The notes under the pieces were generated by a model. It made no database searches. It was not told the origin of the DNA and saw nothing but the letters and a program-made list of their open reading frames with translations. 64,000 nucleotides of DNA, from contig NZ_CP092365.1 of assembly GCF_022370835.2 (NCBI RefSeq), positions 1,612,001 through 1,676,000 of the forward strand, written 5' to 3'. The position numbers and the translations under genes are program-made. This DNA comes from Mycolicibacillus parakoreensis. GTDB lineage: Bacteria > Actinomycetota > Actinomycetes > Mycobacteriales > Mycobacteriaceae. This document shows, piece by piece, positions 50,192 to 58,363 of this stretch; position 1 is the stretch's first letter, and each line of letters starts with the position of its first letter.

Positions 50192-50218
50192 CCGACGGCG
50201 GCCACGTCCGCTGAACGG

Positions 50219-51055
50219 TCACCGAAGACTGCGCCGGCGCCACCGCGGCTGGTCTTTGGATGCCGCTGCTTTGCGGGCGATTTTGTGGTTGGCCCCGGTG
50301 ATCAGCCGCAGCTGCAGCACCGTCTCGGTCCAGAACGCCCGGCGCGGCGTACGGGTCCAGGTGTCGTGAAACAGCCGCTTGGCCGCCGCCAGACCATCGG
50401 GGGAGCGGGTGATGAGCTGGGCGGCGAACGCCTCGGCGTCGGCGAGCGGCTCGTCGCTGACCTCGGTCACCAACCCGTACTCCTTGGCCGCGCGCCCGTC
50501 GAACACCTCGGCGGTCATCGTCAGGCGTTTGGCGGTGTCCAGCGGCACCAGCTCGCGTAGTGTGACCGATCCGGTCATGTCGGGGATCAGACCGTATTTG
50601 CCTTCCATGACGGAGAATTCGCATCCCGGGGTGGTGTAGCGGAAATCAGCGGCGAGGGCCAGTTGGAATCCCGCCCCGTAGCAGTAGCCGTCGACGACGG
50701 CGATCACCGGCACCGGCAGCGTGCGCCACACCCAGATGGCCTGTTGGAACAGGTTGGTCCGCTTGCCCGGCCACTTACCGGCGGCCCGCAGCTGGCTGAG
50801 CAGGGATTCCTCTCGAAACACCGTGAAGTCCAGCCCCGCACAGAAGGCCGGGCCCGCCCCCTGCAGCACCACCGCGCGGATGTCGCGGTTCTTGTCGATC
50901 CGTTTAGCCGCGGCGACCAGAGCGCGCAGCATCGCGAAATCGACTCCGTTGTACTTCTCGGGGCGGTTCAGCGTGACATAGGCGATCCGATCACGCACCG
51001 ACGTCACGACACGGTCGCCGGCACCCGGTGATTGCCGAGGGGAGTTGACGGTCAC
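50219..51055 (-). CDS. Enoyl-CoA hydratase/isomerase family protein
   Basis: A 278-residue crotonase-fold protein. The first oxyanion segment is AGPAFCAGLDFTVF and the second GYCYGAGFQLALAADFRY; a Glu at the usual catalytic position is in FSVMEGKYGLIPD. It probably hydrates or isomerises an acyl-CoA in a beta-oxidation-like pathway. GTG 51055 has AGGAG eight bases upstream. It is divergent from the SDR remnant, decarboxylase-like and acyl-CoA dehydrogenase genes, which suggests a shared pathway. Confidence 0.88.
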   Translation of the reverse strand: MTVNSPRQSPGAGDRVVTSVRDRIAYVTLNRPEKYNGVDFAMLRALVAAAKRIDKNRDIRAVVLQGAGPAFCAGLDFTVFREESLLSQLRAAGKWPGKRTNLFQQAIWVWRTLPVPVIAVVDGYCYGAGFQLALAADFRYTTPGCEFSVMEGKYGLIPDMTGSVTLRELVPLDTAKRLTMTAEVFDGRAAKEYGLVTEVSDEPLADAEAFAAQLITRSPDGLAAAKRLFHDTWTRTPRRAFWTETVLQLRLITGANHKIARKAAASKDQPRWRRRSLR

Positions 51056-51156
51056 AGGAACACTCCTACAGACGGTGACAACGCAGGGCCACGATTCCCA
51101 CAGTAGGCGCACTTGCCGGCGTGGAGGCTGGCGCTGCGGTGTGAGAGCCTGACAGG

Positions 51157-51336
51157 ATGACTCAGGTCACAGGGCTGCGGGTGGCGATCACCGGCGGGGC
51201 GCGCGGGGCCGGGCCCCTGCCCGCCGCTTTGGTAGACGGTGCGTTTCGCCTCGCCGGCGGTGAGAAGGTGACCGCCGGACTGAATCACGCCGAGCGAGTG
51301 GCCTACCAGGCGCGGATCGAGGGTCGCAATGAGTAG
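51157..51336 (+). pseudogene. Internally deleted SDR remnant
   Basis: A 59-codon frame that starts like a short-chain dehydrogenase (MTQVTGLRVAITGGARGAG, the TGxxxGxG cofactor loop). It then jumps directly to what looks like a mycobacterial SDR C-terminus (residues 20-59, ending VAYQARIEGRNE). Roughly 200 residues, including any YxxxK active site, are absent. The two parts remain in one frame, so a single large deletion explains it. The stop overlaps the start of the decarboxylase-like gene by 8 bases, so the deletion kept the operon's translational coupling. Confidence 0.7.
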
Positions 51337-52045
51337 CGACGAACCGCCGGCCCGCCTCGAACTCAGTGGCCTGCCCGGGATCCCCGAGGTGGCGTTGAGC
51401 GCCGGGCTGCTGGCCCGGTTGCCGCAGAACAGCGCGCCGGCACCCTGGCACTGCCAATGCTCGGCGGTGGTCTGGCTCGGCCGCGGGGGACGCGCCGCCA
51501 CCGCCGCACTACCGTCGGGGCTGACCACCAACTCGGCACTGATGACCGTCGGTGGTTTCGTCCGTTACACCGACACACCGGTGGGGCCCTACGACGAGGT
51601 GCTGGGTCTGATCGGTTCCCGCAGCGGGGCCACCCCCTGGGGCACCGTGGCGCTCATGGCGGTGGATTCCGCGGCGAGCCTGGTCGGTGGACGCACCAAC
51701 TGGGCCATGCCCAAAACCCTGGCCCGTTTCGACGGCGAGCCCGCCGCCAACACCACCATGACCGCCCGCGGCGACGATGCGCTGCAGTGGGAGGTCGGCG
51801 CGCGCCCACGGGTGCTGCTGGGCCCGTCGATCCCGGTCAAGGCCGCGGGTGCTGCCCGGCAAGTGTTCAGCGACGGTCGCATCGGGGAATCCCGGCTGAG
51901 GTTTTCCGGTCGCGTCCGCCCAGCGCTGGTCAACGTCACCGTCACCTCGGCCGGCTCCCTGTCGAGCTGGTTGCGGCCGGGCCGCCACCTCGGCGCCGTC
52001 ATCGATTCCGCCGCCTTCACCCTGGATGAGCCGCGGTTCCGGTGA
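51329..52045 (+). CDS. Acetoacetate decarboxylase-like protein
   Basis: A 238-residue protein of the acetoacetate-decarboxylase-like fold. A family segment is YTDTPVGPYDEVLGLIG; a Lys in NWAMPKTLARFDG is a candidate Schiff-base residue, which I cannot confirm. Many actinobacterial members have unknown substrates. ATG 51329 overlaps the SDR-remnant stop. Forty bases and a good AAGGAG lead to the next gene. Confidence 0.75.
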   Translation: MSSDEPPARLELSGLPGIPEVALSAGLLARLPQNSAPAPWHCQCSAVVWLGRGGRAATAALPSGLTTNSALMTVGGFVRYTDTPVGPYDEVLGLIGSRSGATPWGTVALMAVDSAASLVGGRTNWAMPKTLARFDGEPAANTTMTARGDDALQWEVGARPRVLLGPSIPVKAAGAARQVFSDGRIGESRLRFSGRVRPALVNVTVTSAGSLSSWLRPGRHLGAVIDSAAFTLDEPRFR

Positions 52046-52085
52046 GCCGCACCGGGCTTGCGACGCCTCACGATAAGGAGCACTG

Positions 52086-53315
52086 ATGGATCTGGCTTGG
52101 TCCCCGGCGGACGCCGCGTTCCGCGACGAGGTACGCGCATTCCTCGACGCCAAACTCACCCCGGAGCTGCGTCGCGCCGGCCAATTGATGACCAGTGTGT
52201 ACTCCGACCATGAGGCCAGCATGCGCTGGCAGGCCATCCTGCACGAGCGCGGCTGGGCTGCACCGCAATGGCCTGTGGAGTATGGCGGCTGCGACTGGAC
52301 GATCGCCCAGCACTACCTGTTCAGCCGGGAGTGCACGCTGGCCGGCGCGCCACCGCTCTCCCCGATGGGGATCAGAATGGTCGCCCACGCCATCATCGAG
52401 TTCGGTACCGACGAGCAGAAAGACCATTTTCTGCCGCGCATCCTCACCGGGGAGATCTTCTTCTGCCAGGGCTACTCCGAACCGGAGTCCGGCTCGGATC
52501 TCGCGTCGCTGTCGATGGCCGCGGTCGACGACGGTGACGCACTGATCTGTACCGGCAGCAAGATCTGGACCACGCACGCCACCGAGGCGAACTGGATTTT
52601 CTGCCTGGTGCGCACCACGCGCACCGCCAAGAAGCAACAGGGGATCACCTTCGTGCTGATCGACATGACGTCCCCGGGTATCGAGATCCGCCCATTGGTG
52701 ATGACCTCAGGCGAAGAGGTGCAGAACCAGGTGTTCTTCGACGCTGTCCGGGTGCCGAAGACCAACGTGCTCGGCGAGATCGACGACGGCTGGACCGTCG
52801 CGAAATACCTGCTCAACTTCGAGCGCGGTGGCGCGATGGCCCCGATGCTGCAGGTCTGGGCCGACGAGGTTGCCACGCAGGCCGCTGCGCAGCCCGCGCC
52901 GAGCGGCACCACCCTGCTGGCGGAGCCCGCGTTTCGGCTGCGGCTGGCCGACGCCCAGGTGCGCACCGAGGTGTTGGAGATCCTGGAGTTTCGCACGATC
53001 ACCGCGCTGGCGCAGGGCCGTGACCCCGGACCGGCGGCTTCGATGCTCAAGGTGCTCGGCACCGAATTGAGCCAGACGATCAGCGAACTCGCCCTGCAAG
53101 CGGCCGGACCGCGGGCGCGGGCGTATCAACCGCACGCCACCATGCCGGGTGGGCCGGTGCCCGACTTCGTGGCCCCACCCGATGGCTACGTCAGTGGCGA
53201 ACCGTGGCAGGCGGTGGCGCCGCTGCGTTACTTCAACGACCGGGCCGGCTCAATTTATGCCGGCAGCAATGAGATTCAACGCAACATTCTGGCCAAAGCG
53301 GCATTGGGGCTCTAA
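52086..53315 (+). CDS. Acyl-CoA dehydrogenase (FadE), first of a pair
   Basis: A 409-residue flavoprotein subunit. Landmarks are GWAAPQWPVEYGG, YSEPESGSDLASL and the C-terminal IYAGSNEIQRNI. In MCAD-type enzymes this last motif begins YEG with the catalytic Glu; here it is YAG, so the base must be elsewhere or in the partner. AAGGAG precedes ATG 52086. The next gene starts immediately after its stop. Paired FadE genes in mycobacteria often encode alpha2beta2 heterotetramers acting on steroid-type acyl-CoAs, an inference here. Confidence 0.88.
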   Translation: MDLAWSPADAAFRDEVRAFLDAKLTPELRRAGQLMTSVYSDHEASMRWQAILHERGWAAPQWPVEYGGCDWTIAQHYLFSRECTLAGAPPLSPMGIRMVAHAIIEFGTDEQKDHFLPRILTGEIFFCQGYSEPESGSDLASLSMAAVDDGDALICTGSKIWTTHATEANWIFCLVRTTRTAKKQQGITFVLIDMTSPGIEIRPLVMTSGEEVQNQVFFDAVRVPKTNVLGEIDDGWTVAKYLLNFERGGAMAPMLQVWADEVATQAAAQPAPSGTTLLAEPAFRLRLADAQVRTEVLEILEFRTITALAQGRDPGPAASMLKVLGTELSQTISELALQAAGPRARAYQPHATMPGGPVPDFVAPPDGYVSGEPWQAVAPLRYFNDRAGSIYAGSNEIQRNILAKAALGL

Positions 53316-54467
53316 ATGGACTTCGCCTTCACCGAGGAACAGCAATTGTTGCGCGACACCGTCGCCAAATTCCTCGCCACCCGCTACACGATGGAGGGCA
53401 GCCGGGCTGCGGCCAAATCCGGCTCCGGGTGGCAGCCCGAGATCTGGCGGGCCTTCGCCGGTGAACTCGGCATCCTGGGTGCCACATTCCCGGAGGCGCT
53501 CGGCGGATTAGACGGAGGGCCGACCGAGTTGATGATCATCACCGAGGCCCTCGGCCACGCCCTGGTGATCGAACCCTATGTCGAGACCGTGGTGCTCGGC
53601 GGCGGGTTGCTGCTGCGTGCCGGTGGTCCCCGCGCCGAGGCGGTGCTGCAGCAGATCGCCGCGGGCCAGGCCGTCGTGGCGCTGGCCGCCGAGGAACCGA
53701 CCTCCGGGGGCGCCTGGCACGACGTCGCCACCACCGCGCGTCGCGACGGTGAGCACTGGGTGCTCGACGGCGAGAAGATCATGGTGTCCGCCGCGCCGTT
53801 GGCGACTCACCTGTTGGTGACCGCGCGCACCGCCGGATCCCGCCGGGACACCGCCGGTATCTCCGTGTTCGCGGTGGAGATCGCGTCCACCGACCCGTCT
53901 TGTGGGCTCACGATGCACGCGGTGCGCACGATCGACGACCGTCGCGCCGCGGATCTGACGCTGACCGATCTGCGTCTGCCCGCCGAGGCGCTCCTGGGGG
54001 CGGAGGGCCAGGCGTGGGCGTCGTTGGAGCGCGCCTACGACGAAGCGGCCGCCGCGGTGGTGTCCGAAGCGGTCGGATGTCTACGGCGGGTGTTGGCCGA
54101 CACCGTCGACTACGCCAAGCAGCGCCACCAATTCGGCCAGCCGATCGGACGGTTTCAGGCGTTGCAACACCGGATGGTCGACATGTACATGGAGGTCGAG
54201 CAGGCCGTCGCCGCACAGTATCTGGCGATTTTGAAACTGGACGCCGAACCCGGCGAACGTGCTCGCGCGGTGTCGGCGGCGAAGGCCACCGCTGCGCGCG
54301 CCGCCCGATTCGTCGGCCAGAACGCGGTGCAGTTGCACGGCGCGATGGGCATGACCGAGGAGTTGGCGGTCGGCCACTACTTCAAGCGGCTCACCGCCAT
54401 CGAATCGGAATTCGGTAGCCGAGACCGGCATCTGAACCGCTACGCGGCGCTGGCCGACGGCGGTTGA
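53316..54467 (+). CDS. Acyl-CoA dehydrogenase (FadE), second of a pair
   Basis: A 383-residue flavoprotein subunit. Landmarks are LGILGATFPEALGGLDGG, RHQFGQPIGRFQALQHRM (FAD-binding region) and VQLHGAMGMTEELAVGHYFK. The usual EP(G/A)AGSD-type segment is altered to AAEEPTSGGAWHD. The divergence fits a non-catalytic or half-site role beside the upstream subunit. The ATG at 53316 directly abuts the previous stop. The pair, the decarboxylase-like protein and the divergent hydratase form a plausible acyl-CoA side-chain module. Confidence 0.88.
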   Translation: MDFAFTEEQQLLRDTVAKFLATRYTMEGSRAAAKSGSGWQPEIWRAFAGELGILGATFPEALGGLDGGPTELMIITEALGHALVIEPYVETVVLGGGLLLRAGGPRAEAVLQQIAAGQAVVALAAEEPTSGGAWHDVATTARRDGEHWVLDGEKIMVSAAPLATHLLVTARTAGSRRDTAGISVFAVEIASTDPSCGLTMHAVRTIDDRRAADLTLTDLRLPAEALLGAEGQAWASLERAYDEAAAAVVSEAVGCLRRVLADTVDYAKQRHQFGQPIGRFQALQHRMVDMYMEVEQAVAAQYLAILKLDAEPGERARAVSAAKATAARAARFVGQNAVQLHGAMGMTEELAVGHYFKRLTAIESEFGSRDRHLNRYAALADGG

Positions 54468-54484
54468 CTCCCGACCCACACAGG

Positions 54485-54503
54485 GTTAGGTAGGCTAACC
54501 TAA
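54485..54503 (+). promoter_or_regulatory. IdeR/DtxR-like iron box overlapping the promoter of the iron importer
   Basis: GTTAGGTAGGCTAACCTAA lies directly before the start codon. Its right 13 bases match the iron-box consensus TTAGGTTAGGCTAACCTAA exactly; the left half matches best if one T is missing. TAGGCT inside it (54491-54496) is a plausible -10, which would place the transcript start at the ATG (54503). Iron-loaded IdeR would then block transcription. Confidence 0.75.
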
Positions 54504-55624
54504 TGTTGCGGGTGCGTGGCGTGACGCGGGTGTTCTCCACCCGGTCGGAGGCCGTGCATGCGCTGTGCGGGGTCGATCTCGACGTCGCCGAGGGCAGCCT
54601 CACCGCGGTGCTGGGTCCCTCCGGATGCGGCAAGACCACCCTGCTGCGGATCCTGGCCGGCTTCGACCGGCCCGACTCCGGCGAGGTGTGGCTCGGCGGT
54701 CGCCTCGTGGCGGGTCCGACGACGTTCACCCGCCCCGAACGGCGCAGCATCGGCGTCGTCGCCCAGGAGGGCGCGCTGTTCCCGCACATGACCGTGGCGG
54801 CCAACGTCGCCTACGGGTTGGCGGTGCCGGGGCGCGCGGCGCTGAGCGTCGAGGCCCGCCGGCGCCGACGCGCCCGGGTGCGGCAGATGCTGGAACTGGT
54901 CGGCCTGCCGGAGCTGGGGGACCGGCGCCCCGATGAACTCTCCGGAGGCCAACAGCAGCGGGTGGCCGTGGCTCGCGCGTTGGCCCCCGGACCGGCGGTG
55001 CTGCTCCTCGATGAGCCGTTCTCCGCGCTGGACGCCGCGCTGCGGGTGAGTCTGCGTGAGGAGGTGCGCGACCTTTTGCGCTCCATCGACGCCACCGCGG
55101 TGCTGGTCACCCACGATCAGGCCGAAGCGCTCTCGCTGGCCGACCAGGTGGCGATCATGCGCGACGGCACCGTGATTCAGACGGGCAGCCCGGCGACGGT
55201 TTACACCCAACCGGTGGACCCGCAAGCGGCTGCGTTCCTCGGCGACTCGGTGGAACTGCCCGTGCGGTGGCGGCGCGGCGCCGACCCGGAGCGCATCGAG
55301 GTCGACTGCCCTCTGGGAACGCTGCAGGTGGCGGCGTCAGCGGTTCATCCGGCGCCGGCCGCCGCCGACGAGCCGGGCGGGTCCGACGGTACGCCCGCGC
55401 GGCTGGTGTTGCGCCCCGAACAGTTGTTGCTGGCCGACGACGGCGTACCGGCCACGGTGGTGACCACCAGTTTCTTCGGCCGAGACGGGTTGGTCCGGGT
55501 GGCTCTGGGTGATGGGACCCGGCTTCTGGTGCGCCTCGACGGCCGGCACATGCCCGACGTGGGCGCGGGGGTACGGGTGCGGCCGGCACCGGAGTTGGAG
55601 AAGCCTCCGCCGGTGTCGACATGA
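54503..55624 (+). CDS. Ferric iron ABC transporter ATP-binding protein (FbpC-like)
   Basis: A 373-residue ATPase. Walker A ([10 protein letters not shown]), Q-loop (VVAQEGALFPHM), signature (LSGGQQQRVAVAR), Walker B (VLLLDEPFSALDA) and H-loop (LVTHDQAEALS) are intact, with a TOBE-like tail. The neighbouring Fbp-type binding protein and double permease show it drives ferric iron uptake. The ATG lies at the end of the iron box with no room for a leader. An iron-repressed leaderless mRNA is the best reading. Its stop overlaps an ATG (55621) of the next frame. Confidence 0.92.
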   Translation: MLRVRGVTRVFSTRSEAVHALCGVDLDVAEGSLTAVLGPSGCGKTTLLRILAGFDRPDSGEVWLGGRLVAGPTTFTRPERRSIGVVAQEGALFPHMTVAANVAYGLAVPGRAALSVEARRRRRARVRQMLELVGLPELGDRRPDELSGGQQQRVAVARALAPGPAVLLLDEPFSALDAALRVSLREEVRDLLRSIDATAVLVTHDQAEALSLADQVAIMRDGTVIQTGSPATVYTQPVDPQAAAFLGDSVELPVRWRRGADPERIEVDCPLGTLQVAASAVHPAPAAADEPGGSDGTPARLVLRPEQLLLADDGVPATVVTTSFFGRDGLVRVALGDGTRLLVRLDGRHMPDVGAGVRVRPAPELEKPPPVST

Positions 55625-55662
55625 TGCGCCATGACGCGCCAACCAACTACCGAGAGCAAAGG

Positions 55663-56709
55663 ATGTCTGCGGTGAGCACAGCGAAGAAAGTGGCGGCACT
55701 GGTCGCGGCGGTGGTGGTCGGTGCCGGCCTCGGCGCGTGTTCGGACGGATCCGGACGCGAGGACACCGGCGCGAACGCCGGGACGCTGACGATGTACTCG
55801 GGTCAGCACGAGGAGCTCGCCACGGCGTTGGCCGCCGGGTTCGAGGAACAGACCGGAATCCACATCGCCGTGCGGGCCGGCAAGGACGCCGAGATGGTGG
55901 GGCAGATCATCGAGGAGGGGCAGCGCTCCAAGGCCGACGTCGTGCTCACCGAGGAGCCCGGTCCGATCGGGGAGCTGGACACCCGTGGACTGCTCGCGGC
56001 GGTGCCCGCCGAGGTGCTGGAGGTGCCGGATCACCGGTTCGTCCCGTCCACCGGAAACTGGCTGCCGTGGGCGGCGCGCTCGCGGGTGCTGTTCTACAAC
56101 CCCGACCTGATCGCCGAATCCGACCTGCCGACCAGCATCTTGGATCTGGCCGATTCGAAATGGAGCGGACAGTTCGCCTACGCCCCGTCGGGCGCGTTCA
56201 AATCCACCACCGCCTATCTGATCAACACCGTCGGCGCCCAGACCACCCTGGAGTGGCTGGCGGCGATCAGGGACAACGGGACCAACGAACAGAAAAACGG
56301 CAAGGTCCGCGACAGCGTCGAGGCCGGACAGCATCCCTTCGGGCTGAGCAACCACTACTACTGGTACATCCTGGCGCGCGACAAGGGCGGCCCGCAGAAC
56401 CTCACCTCGCGGGTCGCCTATCTCAACAACGACGACGCCGGGGCGTTGATGCTCGCCTCGGGCGCGGGAGTGCTGCGCTCCAGCCCGCACCAACAGCAGG
56501 CTCAACAGTTCCTGGCCTGGCTGGCCGACCGTGACGGCGGCCAGCGGATCGTGGCCGAGGCCAGCCCCCAATTCCCGCTCACCCCGGGGGTGGACAGTGA
56601 CTATCCGCTGCCGAGCCTCACCGAGCTGACGTTCCCCGACTTCGACCAGGCATCGCTGCAGAACGTCGACGAGGCCAATGCGCTTTTGGTGCAGAGCGGG
56701 ATCATCTGA
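55663..56709 (+). CDS. Ferric iron ABC transporter substrate-binding lipoprotein (FbpA-like)
   Basis: A 348-residue extracellular solute-binding protein. A signal peptide ends in the lipobox GLGACSDG. Family segments include LTMYSGQHEEL, VLFYNPDLIAESDLPTSI and a Tyr pair in LSNHYYWYILAR at the site where FbpA proteins bind Fe(III). The start is uncertain: ATG 55663 gives a clean signal peptide, GTG 55672 has AAAGGA well placed, and ATG 55621 would overlap the ATPase stop but adds a charged head. It is the second gene of the iron operon. Confidence 0.9.
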   Translation: MSAVSTAKKVAALVAAVVVGAGLGACSDGSGREDTGANAGTLTMYSGQHEELATALAAGFEEQTGIHIAVRAGKDAEMVGQIIEEGQRSKADVVLTEEPGPIGELDTRGLLAAVPAEVLEVPDHRFVPSTGNWLPWAARSRVLFYNPDLIAESDLPTSILDLADSKWSGQFAYAPSGAFKSTTAYLINTVGAQTTLEWLAAIRDNGTNEQKNGKVRDSVEAGQHPFGLSNHYYWYILARDKGGPQNLTSRVAYLNNDDAGALMLASGAGVLRSSPHQQQAQQFLAWLADRDGGQRIVAEASPQFPLTPGVDSDYPLPSLTELTFPDFDQASLQNVDEANALLVQSGII

Positions 56710-56741
56710 GCAGCCCGGCGCGCCGTGCCCCGCGGACCCTG

Positions 56742-58280
56742 GTGGTGCCGGGGCTGCTGATCGCCGCGGCCGCACTCGCCCCGGCGGCCTACCTGCTGCT
56801 GCGGGCCGGGTTCAGTGTCCCGTTGCTGCGCGCCCAGCTGGCCGCACCGACCACCGTGCCGCTGCTGGGGAACACGCTAGGGCTGTTGCTGACCGTCGGC
56901 GGAGGGTCGGCCACACTCGGGATCGGGATGGCGGTGCTCATCGCGCGCACCAGCCTGCCGCTGCCGCGGTTGTGGACGGTGCTGTTCACCCTGCCGCTGG
57001 GGGTGCCGACGTTCGTCGGCTCCTACGCGTGGCTGGCGTTCTTCTACGAATACCTGCCCGCCTCGCAGCTGATCTTCGGGTTGCGTGGCGCGTCGGCGGT
57101 GTTGACGCTGACGCTGTTTCCCTACGTCTTCTTGCCGGTGCTCACCGCGCTGCGTCGGCTCGACCCCGCCCAGGAGGAGGCCGCGCGCGCACTCGGCCAC
57201 GGCCCGGTGTCGGCGTTCGTGCGGATCACCCTGCCGCAGTTGCGCCCGGCGATCGCCACCGGACTGCTCATCATCGGGCTGCACGTGTTGGCCGAATTCG
57301 GGGCGGTGGAGATGCTGAACTACTCCACGCTGACGACCGCGATCGTCCAGCGGGCGACGGTGCTGGGTATGCCGGAGTCGGCACGGGCGCTGGCGGTGGT
57401 CCTCGCCGGCGGAGCGATCCTGCTGCTTCTCCTCGACCGGCTGTTGCGGGGCAGGCCCGCCCCGGTGCGCAGCGGCGGTGGTGCGGCCCGGCCCCCGCTG
57501 CGCTGGCGGTTGGCGGCCACCACGCCGCTGTTCGTGGCGCTCAGCGTGGCCGTGAGCCTGGCGGCGTTGGCCGTCCCGCTGTGGGTGACGGTGACGGGGC
57601 TTATTCGCCGGCTGGGCGGGGCCGGCGGGCGCATGGACTGGACGGCGCTGGCGGTGGCCACCACCCACACCGCCCAGTGGGCCGGGGCGGCGGCGCTGGT
57701 GGCCACCGGGTGCGCGCTACCGATCACCCTGCTGGTCGTGCGCTACCCGGGGCGACTGACGGTGCTGATCGAACGGACCACCTGGATCGCCCACGCCCTG
57801 CCCGGGGTGATCATGGCCCTGGCGCTGGTGTACCTGGCGGTGCGCTTCGCCTACCCGCTGTATCAGACCAGTGCCCTGCTGGTGGCCGGCTACGTGGTCC
57901 TGTTCCTGCCGTTGGCGATCGGTGCCCAACAGGTCGGCATAGCTCAGGCCGCACCGCAATTCGAGGAACTCTCCCGATCGTTGGGTAAGGGGCCGCTGCA
58001 GACGTTCACCCGGATCACCGCCCCGCTGGCGCTACCGGCCATCGGGGTGGGCGCGCTGCTGGTCGCCCTGGACGCCGGCAAAGAGCTGACCACCACGTTG
58101 CTGCTGCGCCCCACCGGCGCCCATTCGCTGGCGACCGCGCTGTGGGCGACCACCGAGGGGGAGGTGCTCGACTTCACCGCCGCCGCACCCTACGGCGCGG
58201 TGCTGTTGGCGATCGGGGCGGTCCCGGCCGCGCTGCTGGCGCGCTCAACGCTGCGCACCACCGGATCACACCGCAGTTGA
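56742..58280 (+). CDS. Ferric iron ABC transporter double permease (FbpB-like)
   Basis: A permease of at least 512 residues with about 12 hydrophobic segments, made of two binding-protein-dependent transport domains. Each has its own EAA-type loop: AQEEAARALGHGPVSAFV and APQFEELSRSLGKGPLQTF. It would form the whole membrane channel. The first GTG is at 56742, but the frame upstream (SSPARRAPRT) looks like a natural basic head. It could begin at CTG 56706, which overlaps the binding-protein stop by four bases. Confidence 0.9.
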   Translation: MVPGLLIAAAALAPAAYLLLRAGFSVPLLRAQLAAPTTVPLLGNTLGLLLTVGGGSATLGIGMAVLIARTSLPLPRLWTVLFTLPLGVPTFVGSYAWLAFFYEYLPASQLIFGLRGASAVLTLTLFPYVFLPVLTALRRLDPAQEEAARALGHGPVSAFVRITLPQLRPAIATGLLIIGLHVLAEFGAVEMLNYSTLTTAIVQRATVLGMPESARALAVVLAGGAILLLLLDRLLRGRPAPVRSGGGAARPPLRWRLAATTPLFVALSVAVSLAALAVPLWVTVTGLIRRLGGAGGRMDWTALAVATTHTAQWAGAAALVATGCALPITLLVVRYPGRLTVLIERTTWIAHALPGVIMALALVYLAVRFAYPLYQTSALLVAGYVVLFLPLAIGAQQVGIAQAAPQFEELSRSLGKGPLQTFTRITAPLALPAIGVGALLVALDAGKELTTTLLLRPTGAHSLATALWATTEGEVLDFTAAAPYGAVLLAIGAVPAALLARSTLRTTGSHRS

Positions 58281-58319
58281 ACACCGGTACCGCCGGACCC
58301 AGGTAAACTCGGCGGTACG

Positions 58320-58339
58320 GGTGTCGGGCGCCCGACACC
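58320..58339. promoter_or_regulatory. 20-base perfect palindrome upstream of the metal-dependent hydrolase gene
   Basis: GGTGTCGGGCGCCCGACACC is a perfect inverted repeat 24 bases before the ATG. A TAAACT -10-like hexamer lies at 58304-58309. The palindrome would therefore be at or just after the transcript start, as a repressor operator or a 5' hairpin. No T-run follows, so it is not a classical terminator for the upstream permease. Confidence 0.55.
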
Positions 58340-58363
58340 GCCCCGGCAAGACAGGAGAGCACA

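Noticed and set aside
58320-58339. Rho-independent terminator for the iron permease
   Set aside because: The stem is perfect but leaves almost no loop and no T-run follows; its position beside a -10-like hexamer and the next start fits an operator better.
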